Positions 41,699 to 47,779 of a DNA stretch of 47,779 nucleotides are shown here, piece after piece. How positions within the stretch are numbered: the stretch's first letter is position 1; each line of letters opens with the position of its first letter. Location of the stretch: NCBI RefSeq assembly GCF_000708285.2, contig NZ_JAUG01000078.1, positions 1 to 47,779 on the forward strand, given 5' to 3'. The DNA comes from Pedobacter borealis DSM 19626. Its GTDB lineage: Bacteria > Bacteroidota > Bacteroidia > Sphingobacteriales > Sphingobacteriaceae. The notes under the pieces were generated by a model. It was not told where the DNA came from and made no database searches. It saw only the letters and a list, made by a program, of their open reading frames with translations. The translations under genes were made by a program, and so were the position numbers.

Positions 41699-43039
41699 AT
41701 GAAGAAGCTATTTACTACTTTAAGTAATATCTGGAAAATTCAGGAATTAAAAGAGCGTATATTGTTTACGCTCTTAATTCTTTTGGTATACCGTTTCGTA
41801 TCTCACGTGGTTTTACCAGGTGTAGATCCAACTGCTTTAGGCAATAACGAAAAATCAGGAATCTTAGGCTTACTAGATATGTTTGCCGGAGGTTCTTTCT
41901 CTCGTGTGTCTATTTTAGCGTTGGGGGTAATGCCTTATATCTCTGCATCGATTGTGGTGCAACTATTGGGTATTGCTGTTCCTTCTTTCCAAAAAATGCA
42001 GAAAGAGGGCGAAAGTGGTAGAAAGAAAATGAACCAGATTACCCGTTACCTAACGGTAGCGATCACAATCGTTCAATCTGTTGGTTACGTTAAAACGCAA
42101 GTTCCCGCAGAAGCTATTTTATTGCCAAATACTTTATTCTTAGTGTTATCTACGTTTGTATTAACAGCAGGTACATTATTTGTAATGTGGTTGGGCGAAA
42201 AAATTACTGATAAAGGTATTGGTAACGGTACATCACTAATCATTATGGTTGGTATTATTGCCCGTTTACCAGTTGCAATTTCTCAAGAATTTAGTGCACG
42301 TGTAGGCTCATCTAGTGAAGGTGGAGGCCCGGTTGCATTGGTTTTAGAGATCGTTGCATTATTTGCTGTGGTAATGTTTACCATTTTAATTGTTCAAGGT
42401 GTACGTAAAGTACCTGTACAGTACGCAAAGAAAATAGTTGGTAACCGCCAGTTTGGTGGTGTCCGTCAGTACATTCCTTTAAAGGTAAATGCTGCTGGTG
42501 TTATGCCGATCATTTTCGCTCAAGCGTTAATGTTTATTCCAGGTGCTTTAATGCAGTTTGTTCCTTCATTACAAGGTTCTTGGTTGATCCAGTTCAGCAA
42601 CACAACTTCGTTGGCTTATAGCTTAACGTTCGCATTTTTAATTATCGCATTTACTTTCTTCTATACTGCAATTACAGTTAATCCGACTCAAATGAGCGAC
42701 GATATGAAGAAAAACGGTGGTTTTATCCCAGGCGTTAAACCGGGTTTTGCAACATCAACTTTTATTGATGATGTAATTTCTAAAATCACTTTCCCAGGTG
42801 CAGTATTTTTAGCGATCATTGCTATTTTACCTTCGTTAGCGGTTAAGTTCGGCATTAAACAAGAGTTTGCGCACTTCTTCGGTGGTACTTCTTTATTGAT
42901 TTTAGTTGGTGTTGTATTGGATACTTTACAGCAGATCGAAAGTTATTTATTGATGCGCCATTACGATGGTTTGATGAAAACGGGTAGAGTTACTGGCAGA
43001 ACAGGCGTTCCTGCTGCAAGTAGCAACGCAGCGTTGTAG
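41699..43039 (+). CDS. secY: Preprotein translocase subunit SecY
   Basis: A 446-residue inner-membrane channel protein with about ten membrane helices. SecY landmarks: LGVMPYISASIVVQLLGIAV near 82-101, MQKEGESGRKKMNQITRYLT near 103-122, the C5-loop region NRQFGGVRQYIPLKVNAAGV and NPTQMSDDMKKNGGFIPGVK. It forms the protein-conducting pore with SecE/SecG, encoded elsewhere. It starts 7 bases after rplO. Confidence 0.98.
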   Translation: MKKLFTTLSNIWKIQELKERILFTLLILLVYRFVSHVVLPGVDPTALGNNEKSGILGLLDMFAGGSFSRVSILALGVMPYISASIVVQLLGIAVPSFQKMQKEGESGRKKMNQITRYLTVAITIVQSVGYVKTQVPAEAILLPNTLFLVLSTFVLTAGTLFVMWLGEKITDKGIGNGTSLIIMVGIIARLPVAISQEFSARVGSSSEGGGPVALVLEIVALFAVVMFTILIVQGVRKVPVQYAKKIVGNRQFGGVRQYIPLKVNAAGVMPIIFAQALMFIPGALMQFVPSLQGSWLIQFSNTTSLAYSLTFAFLIIAFTFFYTAITVNPTQMSDDMKKNGGFIPGVKPGFATSTFIDDVISKITFPGAVFLAIIAILPSLAVKFGIKQEFAHFFGGTSLLILVGVVLDTLQQIESYLLMRHYDGLMKTGRVTGRTGVPAASSNAAL

Positions 43040-43047
43040 TGTAACGA

Positions 43048-43833
43048 ATGTCTAAAATTTATTACAAATCTCTTGAGGAGATCGAGTTAATAAGAGAAAG
43101 TTCCATGCTTGTTTCTAAAACTTTGGTCGAAGTGGCCAAGGTGATAAAAGCAGGCATGACTACTATTCAGTTAGATAAACTAGCCTACGAGTTTATAAGT
43201 GACCATGGAGCGATTCCGGCATTTTTAAACTATAATGGTTTCCCTAATTCTTTATGTATTTCGCCAAATGAACAGGTTGTTCATGGTTTTCCAAGCGAAT
43301 ACGTAATCCAGGAAGGCGATTTAATTTCAGTTGATTGTGGGGTAATTAAAAACAATTACTTTGGCGATTCGGCCTATACTTTCTCTATCGGAGAAATTGA
43401 TGCCGAAAAACAGAAGTTGGTTGAGGTTACTAAACGTTGCCTGGAATTGGGGATAGAAAAAGCTGTTGTTGGTATGCGTATCGGTGATATCGGTTTCGCT
43501 GTTCAGCAGTATGCAGAAGCTAATGGATTTGGTGTAGTAAGAGAGCTTGTTGGGCACGGTGTTGGTGTAAAACTTCATGAGAAACCAGAAGTTCCGAATT
43601 ATGGGAAACGTGGTGCAGGGCCAAAACTTGAAGAAGGAATGGTAATTGCGATAGAACCCATGATCAATGCAGGCGTGGCCGGTGTTAAATTCCATAACGA
43701 TGGATGGACGGTAACCAGTAAAGACAATAAACCATCGGCACATTTTGAACACACAGTAGCCGTAAAAAAGGGCAAAGCAGATGTTTTATCAACGTTTTCT
43801 ATAATAGAAGAAGTTTTACAACAAAAAAAATAA
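43048..43833 (+). CDS. map: Methionine aminopeptidase, type I
   Basis: A 261-residue enzyme that removes the initiator methionine. The metal ligands are all present: D96 (SVDCG), D107 (FGDSA), H170 (ELVGHGVG), E203 (AIEPMI) and E234 (HFEHTV); H79 (VVHG) is the substrate-side histidine. It follows secY by 8 bases, as in many bacteria. It lacks the N-terminal zinc-finger extension found in some types. Confidence 0.97.
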   Translation: MSKIYYKSLEEIELIRESSMLVSKTLVEVAKVIKAGMTTIQLDKLAYEFISDHGAIPAFLNYNGFPNSLCISPNEQVVHGFPSEYVIQEGDLISVDCGVIKNNYFGDSAYTFSIGEIDAEKQKLVEVTKRCLELGIEKAVVGMRIGDIGFAVQQYAEANGFGVVRELVGHGVGVKLHEKPEVPNYGKRGAGPKLEEGMVIAIEPMINAGVAGVKFHNDGWTVTSKDNKPSAHFEHTVAVKKGKADVLSTFSIIEEVLQQKK

Positions 43834-43852
43834 ATAATTAAAATTTTTTATT

Positions 43853-43860
43853 TAATTTTG
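43853..43860 (+). promoter_or_regulatory. Possible internal promoter -7 box before infA
   Basis: TAATTTTG matches TAnnTTTG, 44 bases before the infA ATG. No convincing -33 TTTG lies at the right distance, so an internal promoter is only possible. Confidence 0.35.
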
Positions 43861-43904
43861 CAACCCTGTTTAGAAGCAGCTAATTAAGTAACAATCAATA
43901 AAAT

Positions 43905-44123
43905 ATGGCTAAACAAGCCTCAATTGAACAAGACGGAGTAATAAGAGAAGCATTATCCAATGCGATGTTCCGGGTAGAACTCGAGAACGGGCATGAGATT
44001 ATTGCGCATATTTCAGGAAAGATGAGGATGCACTACATCAAAATTCTTCCTGGAGATAAAGTTAAATTGGAAATGTCTCCTTATGATTTAACAAAGGGAC
44101 GCATTACTTATAGATACAAATAA
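43905..44123 (+). CDS. infA: Translation initiation factor IF-1
   Basis: A 72-residue OB-fold protein that covers the A site during initiation. IEQDGVIREALSNAMFRVEL near 7-26, GHEIIAHISGKMRMHYIKIL and DLTKGRITYRYK are the normal family motifs. Full length. Confidence 0.98.
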   Translation: MAKQASIEQDGVIREALSNAMFRVELENGHEIIAHISGKMRMHYIKILPGDKVKLEMSPYDLTKGRITYRYK

Positions 44124-44124
44124 A

Positions 44125-44241
44125 ATGAAAGTTAGATCATCAATTAAAAAACGTAGCGCTGATTGTAAGATTATTCGCCGTAAAGGTAAACTTTACGTAA
44201 TCAACAAGAAAAATCCTAAATACAAGCAACGTCAAGGGTAA
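44125..44241 (+). CDS. rpmJ: 50S ribosomal protein L36 (zinc-free form)
   Basis: A 38-residue protein starting one base after infA: MKVRSSIKKRSADCKIIRRK, ending NPKYKQRQG. Zinc-binding L36 has three cysteines and a histidine; only C14 remains, with Ser at 11, Asn at 27 and Tyr at 33, so it is the zinc-independent form. Confidence 0.95.
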   Translation: MKVRSSIKKRSADCKIIRRKGKLYVINKKNPKYKQRQG

Positions 44242-44309
44242 TTAAAAATATTGTAATGAACCGCACAACGGTGGCCCGCCGTTCGGAGTTACTCAAAAAA
44301 TAAATAAAT

Positions 44310-44687
44310 ATGGCAAGGATTTCAGGTATTGATTTACCAAGAAACAAAAGAGGAGAGATCGGTTTAACCTATATCTACGGAATTGGCAGAACAACTGCAC
44401 AACGTATATTAACTACAGCAGGTATCGACTTGAACAAAAAAGTACAAGACTGGTCTGATGATGAGTTATCAGCTATCCGTACAATGATTAACGATGAGAT
44501 TAAAGTAGAAGGTGCTTTACGCTCAGAGGTTCAGTTAAACATCAAACGTTTAATGGATATTGGTTGTTACCGTGGTTTACGTCACAGAAAAGGTTTACCT
44601 TCTCGTGGTCAACGTACTAAAAACAACTCACGTACTCGTAAGGGTAAGAGAAAAACAGTTGCTAACAAGAAAAAAGCTACTAAGTAA
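44310..44687 (+). CDS. rpsM: 30S ribosomal protein S13
   Basis: A 125-residue head protein: MARISGIDLPRNKRGEIGLT at the start, YIYGIGRTTAQRIL, and the C-terminal GLRHRKGLPSRGQRTKNNSR. The 68-base leader holds a small AACGG...CCGTT pairing that might be a ribosomal-protein control site. Confidence 0.98.
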   Translation: MARISGIDLPRNKRGEIGLTYIYGIGRTTAQRILTTAGIDLNKKVQDWSDDELSAIRTMINDEIKVEGALRSEVQLNIKRLMDIGCYRGLRHRKGLPSRGQRTKNNSRTRKGKRKTVANKKKATK

Positions 44688-44692
44688 TAGAT

Positions 44693-44829
44693 AGATATGA
44701 GATATGAGATTTTAGATGTGAGCACCATATCTTTAAAATCTGCTCAAATCTGGAATAAAAGATAAAAAGTAGGATACTGAGTGTCGGGGTAGAGAAAGTC
44801 TCATATCTCAAGTCTCATATCTAAAATCT
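44693..44829. repeat. Word-repeat inverted repeat between rpsM and rpsK
   Basis: The left arm (44693-44717) repeats GATATGA words and ends ATTTTAGAT; the right arm (44797-44829) reads TCTCATATCTCAAGTCTCAT then ATCTAAAATCT, largely complementary. The 152-base spacer has no gene. The structure could pause transcription or be a repeat insertion. Confidence 0.6.
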
Positions 44830-44839
44830 AAAAGATAAA

Positions 44840-45229
44840 ATGGCTAAGAGTAAAAAAGTAACAAAAAAACGTATCGTTGTAATTGAGTCTGTTGGTCAGG
44901 CGCATATCAATGCTACTTTCAACAACATTATCGTTACCTTAACAAACAACAACGGACAGACTATTTCATGGTCTTCTGCTGGTAAAATGGGCTTTAAAGG
45001 TTCTAAAAAGAACACACCATATGCGGCTGGTCAAGCAGCTTCAGATTGTGGTAAAGTTGCGTTTGATTTAGGTTTACGTAAAGTTGAAGTATTTGTAAAA
45101 GGTCCGGGTTCAGGTCGTGAATCTGCAATCAGAACTTTGCAAGTAGCAGGTATCGAAGTAACATCTATTAAAGATATTACTCCACTTCCTCACAACGGAT
45201 GTCGTCCTCCTAAAAAGAGAAGAGTTTAA
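44840..45229 (+). CDS. rpsK: 30S ribosomal protein S11
   Basis: A 129-residue platform protein, with AHINATFNNIIVTLTNNNGQ near 23-42, KGSKKNTPYAAGQAASDCGK and the C-terminal DITPLPHNGCRPPKKRRV. The last segment includes the NG pair that can become isoaspartate in other species. Confidence 0.98.
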   Translation: MAKSKKVTKKRIVVIESVGQAHINATFNNIIVTLTNNNGQTISWSSAGKMGFKGSKKNTPYAAGQAASDCGKVAFDLGLRKVEVFVKGPGSGRESAIRTLQVAGIEVTSIKDITPLPHNGCRPPKKRRV

Positions 45230-45291
45230 TTAATTTTAAAGCTAAGAATCTCCAGCTTCAGGTTGGATGATACTTTAAAACAGAAAAAAAA

Positions 45292-45900
45292 ATGGCAAGA
45301 TATACAGGCCCAAAATCAAAAATCGCCCGTAAATTCAGAGAACCAATCTTCGGTCCTGATAAGGTGTTAGACAGAAAAAATTATCCTCCTGGGCAACATG
45401 GCTCATCAAAAAGAAGAGGAAAACAATCTGAATATGCTATCCAGTTAATGGAGAAACAAAAAGTAAAATATACTTATGGTGTATTAGAAAAACAATTCAG
45501 TAACTTGTTTAAAAAAGCATCTTCTCGTGCTGGTATTACCGGTGATAACTTACTTCAGTTATTAGAAGCACGTTTAGATAACACAGTTTACCGTTTAGGT
45601 ATTTCAACAACCCGTTCTGGTGCACGCCAGTTAGTTAGCCATAAACACGTTACCGTGAATGGTGAAGTTGTAAATATCCCTTCATATCAGTTAAAAGCTG
45701 GTGATGTGGTTGCTGTTCGTGAAAAATCTAAATCTTTAGAATCAATTAGTAACTCAGTTGCAGGTAGAACTATTAATAAGTTTGCTTGGTTAGAGTGGAA
45801 CGCTGGTGAATTAACTGGTAAATTCTTAACTTACCCTCAACGTGATGAGATTCCTGAAAATATCAAGGAAAACTTAATCATCGAGTTGTACTCAAAGTAA
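45292..45900 (+). CDS. rpsD: 30S ribosomal protein S4
   Basis: A 202-residue primary 16S binder. MARYTGPKSKIARKFREPIF opens it, YPPGQHGSSKRRGKQSEYAI follows, and the S4 RNA-binding motif is RLDNTVYRLGISTTRSGARQ. The N-terminal zinc-knuckle cysteines of some S4 proteins are absent. It is followed by a strong hairpin before rpoA. Confidence 0.98.
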   Translation: MARYTGPKSKIARKFREPIFGPDKVLDRKNYPPGQHGSSKRRGKQSEYAIQLMEKQKVKYTYGVLEKQFSNLFKKASSRAGITGDNLLQLLEARLDNTVYRLGISTTRSGARQLVSHKHVTVNGEVVNIPSYQLKAGDVVAVREKSKSLESISNSVAGRTINKFAWLEWNAGELTGKFLTYPQRDEIPENIKENLIIELYSK

Positions 45901-45910
45901 TAAATGAACT

Positions 45911-45944
45911 AGTTAATTACCTCAAAAGGGTAATTAACTTTTTT
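45911..45944 (+). terminator. Intrinsic terminator or attenuator between rpsD and rpoA
   Basis: Perfect 11-bp stem AGTTAATTACC (45911-45921) / GGTAATTAACT (45929-45939), 7-base loop, then TTTTTC. It has the form of an intrinsic terminator but is AT-rich, so partial termination is likely. Confidence 0.65.
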
Positions 45945-45985
45945 CATGTTACTATATATTCAATAACGAATTTAAAAAAATATAA

Positions 45986-46978
45986 ATGGCAATTTTAGCA
46001 TTTCAGAAACCAGACAAAGTGATCATGCAGAAATCAACCGATTTCGATGGCACATTTGAATTTCGTCCTTTAGAGCCCGGTTTCGGTGTAACAATTGGTA
46101 ATGCCTTAAGAAGAATTTTACTTTCTTCATTAGAAGGTTATGCTATTACTACTATTCGTTTTTCAGGCGTATCTCACGAATTTTCTACAATGAAAGGTGT
46201 TGTGGAAGATTTAACTGATATTATCTTAAACTTAAAACAAGTTCGTTTTAAGAAAACAGGTGATTCAGGTGATTCTGAAAAAGTTTTCATCATCGTTAAT
46301 GGTCAAGATCAGTTTAAAGCTGGTGATATCACTAAATTCTCTAACAACTTTACAGTTTTAAACCCTGAGCATGTAATTTGCAATATGGATAAATCTGTTA
46401 CTTTGGAAGTGGAATTAACCATCAATAAAGGACGTGGTTATGTACCTGCTGAAGAAAATAAAGTTGCTGATGCTGTTGTAGGTGTAATCGCAATCGATTC
46501 GATTTATACTCCAATGAAAAATGTAAAATACACGATCGAAAACTTTCGTGTTGAGCAAAAAACGGATTATGAAAAATTGGTTTTAGATATCTCTACTGAC
46601 GGTTCAATTCATCCAGAAGAAGCATTAAAAGAAGCGGCTAAAATCCTTATCCAACACTTTATGTTATTCTCTGATGAGAATTTAGTATTAGAATCTCAAG
46701 CTAAAGAAGAAACTAAAGAAGTTGATGAGGAAATTTTACATATGCGTAAAATCCTTAAAACTGAATTGGTTGATATGGATCTTTCAGTTAGAGCATTAAA
46801 CTGCTTAAAAGCTGCTGATATCCGTACTTTAGCTGATTTAGTTTCTTACGATGTTGCTGATATGTTAAAATTCAGAAACTTCGGTAAAAAATCTTTAACA
46901 GAGATCCAGGAATTAGTAAAATCAAAAGGTTTATCATTTGGTATGAACCTGTCTAAATTTAAATTAGACGAAGAATAA
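45986..46978 (+). CDS. rpoA: DNA-directed RNA polymerase subunit alpha
   Basis: A 330-residue alpha subunit. The N-terminal dimerisation domain has FRPLEPGFGVTIGNALRRIL near 27-46 and FSGVSHEFSTMKGVVEDLTD. The C-terminal domain has LNCLKAADIRTLADLVSYD and FRNFGKKSLTEIQELVKSKG, the DNA/activator-binding helices. Position between rpsD and rplQ is the standard alpha operon order. Confidence 0.98.
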   Translation: MAILAFQKPDKVIMQKSTDFDGTFEFRPLEPGFGVTIGNALRRILLSSLEGYAITTIRFSGVSHEFSTMKGVVEDLTDIILNLKQVRFKKTGDSGDSEKVFIIVNGQDQFKAGDITKFSNNFTVLNPEHVICNMDKSVTLEVELTINKGRGYVPAEENKVADAVVGVIAIDSIYTPMKNVKYTIENFRVEQKTDYEKLVLDISTDGSIHPEEALKEAAKILIQHFMLFSDENLVLESQAKEETKEVDEEILHMRKILKTELVDMDLSVRALNCLKAADIRTLADLVSYDVADMLKFRNFGKKSLTEIQELVKSKGLSFGMNLSKFKLDEE

Positions 46979-47024
46979 ATCGCCACGCGCTTAGCGCAAA
47001 GCGTTCAACAAATTATTATTTCAC

Positions 47025-47069
47025 AGTGTATAATTCCCTCAGCTTAATTGCAACGAGACGGTATACACT
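47025..47069. repeat. Short inverted repeat in the rpoA-rplQ spacer
   Basis: AGTGTATA (47025-47032) and TATACACT (47062-47069) are perfect complements. It may form a leader structure ahead of rplQ; low information content. Confidence 0.35.
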
Positions 47070-47082
47070 CAATTAAAAAACA

Positions 47083-47607
47083 ATGAGACACGGTAAAAAA
47101 GTAAACCACTTAGGTAGAACCGCAAGCCACAGAAAGGCGATGTTAGCTAACATGGCTTCATCACTTATTTTGCACAAAAGAATTACAACAACTTTAGCTA
47201 AAGCTAAAGCTTTACGTACTTATGTTGAGCCAATTATCACTAAATCAAAAAATGATACTACTCACTCACGTCGTACAGTATTTGCTTATTTACAAGATAA
47301 AGAAGTAGTAACAATCTTATTCCGCGAAATTGCTGAGAAAGTTGCAAACCGTCCAGGTGGTTACACTCGTATCATTAAATTAAACAACCGTTTAGGTGAT
47401 AACGCTGAAATGGCTTTAATTGAATTGGTAGACTACAATACAGTTTACGGTAAAGATGCAGAGGTTAAAGAAGAGAAGAAAACAACTCGTCGTGGTAGAA
47501 GTAAAGCTACTGCTGCACCTAAAGCTGCTGAAGCGAAAGCCGAAGTTGCCGAAGAAGTTGCTCCTGCTGAAGAAGCTCCTGCTACTGAAGAACCAAAAGG
47601 AGAATAA
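47083..47607 (+). CDS. rplQ: 50S ribosomal protein L17 with Ala/Glu-rich tail
   Basis: A 174-residue L17. The core (residues 1-120) is standard: MRHGKKVNHLGRTASHRKAM, then SSLILHKRITTTLAKAKALR. After about residue 127 there is an acidic, alanine-rich tail (KAAEAKAEVAEEVAPAEEAP), as seen in other Bacteroidota L17 proteins. It is the last gene of the cluster. Confidence 0.97.
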   Translation: MRHGKKVNHLGRTASHRKAMLANMASSLILHKRITTTLAKAKALRTYVEPIITKSKNDTTHSRRTVFAYLQDKEVVTILFREIAEKVANRPGGYTRIIKLNNRLGDNAEMALIELVDYNTVYGKDAEVKEEKKTTRRGRSKATAAPKAAEAKAEVAEEVAPAEEAPATEEPKGE

Positions 47608-47626
47608 TTTTATTCACCTTAAGATC

Positions 47627-47660
47627 AAAAAGTCCTGTTCGAAAGAGCAGGACTTTTTTT
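47627..47660 (+). terminator. Intrinsic terminator after rplQ
   Basis: AAAAAGTCCTGTTC, loop GAAA, GAGCAGGACTTTTTTT: a 12-bp stem with one G-T pair, a stable GAAA loop and a long T-run, 20 bases after the rplQ stop. It closes the ribosomal supercluster. Confidence 0.92.
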
Positions 47661-47666
47661 GTGGTG

Positions 47667-47779
47667 GTGCGCCGGGCATGGCAATCGACTATAGGGTTAG
47701 AGTCCCGAACACGCTTTGCAGTAGGAAGTGCTAGCTAGAGACAAGGGTGTCGTGGGCGACTGCGAATCTGAAGGAAGTC
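47667..47779 (+). mobile_element. 5' end of a group II intron (runs off the window)
   Basis: GTGCG at 47667-47671 fits the group II 5' splice consensus (GUGYG). It is followed by GCCGGGCATGGC, an AGGGTTAGAGTCCCG segment, and the domain I-like stretch CAAGGGTGTCGTGGGCGACT then GCGAATCTGAAGGAAGTC. I know this series from bacterial group II introns. The element starts 7 bases behind the rplQ terminator, a site type favoured by class C introns, though the class cannot be fixed from 113 bases. The reverse transcriptase gene, if present, lies beyond the window. Confidence 0.7.

Noticed and set aside
43327..43752. 141-codon minus-strand frame opposite map
   Set aside because: It is the antisense of a fully conserved methionine aminopeptidase, and its protein is Phe/Asn-rich without motifs.
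47456..47734. Frame overlapping the end of rplQ and the terminator
   Set aside because: It is a Lys/Leu shadow of the Ala/Glu-rich L17 tail and runs through the terminator.
47667..47779. tRNA or rRNA gene at the right edge
   Set aside because: No cloverleaf or rRNA helix could be drawn, whereas the GTGCG start and GAATCTGAAGGAAG stretch fit a group II intron.

Overview
The window is a piece of a Bacteroidota chromosome, most likely a Pedobacter-like member of the Sphingobacteriaceae. The signs are AT-rich DNA, promoters of the TTTG / TAnnTTTG type, weak or absent Shine-Dalgarno sequences, a SusC/SusD pair, carboxypeptidase-regulatory-domain TonB-dependent barrels, the ribosomal gene order, and dispersed intergenic hairpins typical of this group. 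The genus is inferred; no 16S rRNA gene is present.

Layout. (1) 1-4.2 kb: REP-like hairpins, a SAM methyltransferase, a VF530-type DNA-binding protein and a frameshifted outer-membrane barrel gene. (2) 4.6-15.7 kb: a sulfur-centred block. A tight four-gene operon holds a ChrA-family permease, a PAPS-type sulfotransferase, cysQ and cysC. It is followed by susC/susD with a strong terminator, then a predicted periplasmic lipoprotein arylsulfate sulfotransferase, a cysteine-rich lipoprotein and a secreted rhodanese. (3) 15.7-18.9 kb: an SPFH/prohibitin protein, a higBA toxin-antitoxin pair, a frameshifted unknown gene and a duplicated 212-bp repeat. (4) 18.8-22.5 kb: str operon rpsL-rpsG-fusA-rpsJ, closed by a terminator. 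(5) 22.6-32.2 kb: about 10 kb of unrelated genes between rpsJ and rplC. They are four small hydrophilic proteins, a secreted protein, dgt, a coiled-coil membrane protein, a fungal-TYR1-like prephenate dehydrogenase, another frameshifted gene, TauE/SafE plus DUF1634, and an unknown 419-residue protein. (6) 32.4-47.6 kb: the S10-spc-alpha ribosomal supercluster from rplC to rplQ, with secY, map, infA and rpoA, its own promoter and a final terminator. (7) From 47,667 to the edge: what looks like the 5' end of a group II intron placed just behind the rplQ terminator.

How the parts fit. CysC makes PAPS, the sulfotransferase uses it and CysQ removes the PAP by-product; the ChrA-like permease may move sulfate. 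The arylsulfate sulfotransferase does PAPS-independent sulfuryl transfer in the periplasm, beside a SusCD importer. This pairing of cytosolic and periplasmic sulfate transfer is the best candidate for an undescribed system here, but the link is by proximity only. Other points of note are the RGG-rich tail on ribosomal protein S3, the eukaryote-like TyrA, three genes each broken by a single-base shift, hairpins made of repeated short words inside the ribosomal operon, and possible attenuators before rplO and rpoA. No tRNA, rRNA, CRISPR or prophage genes were seen.
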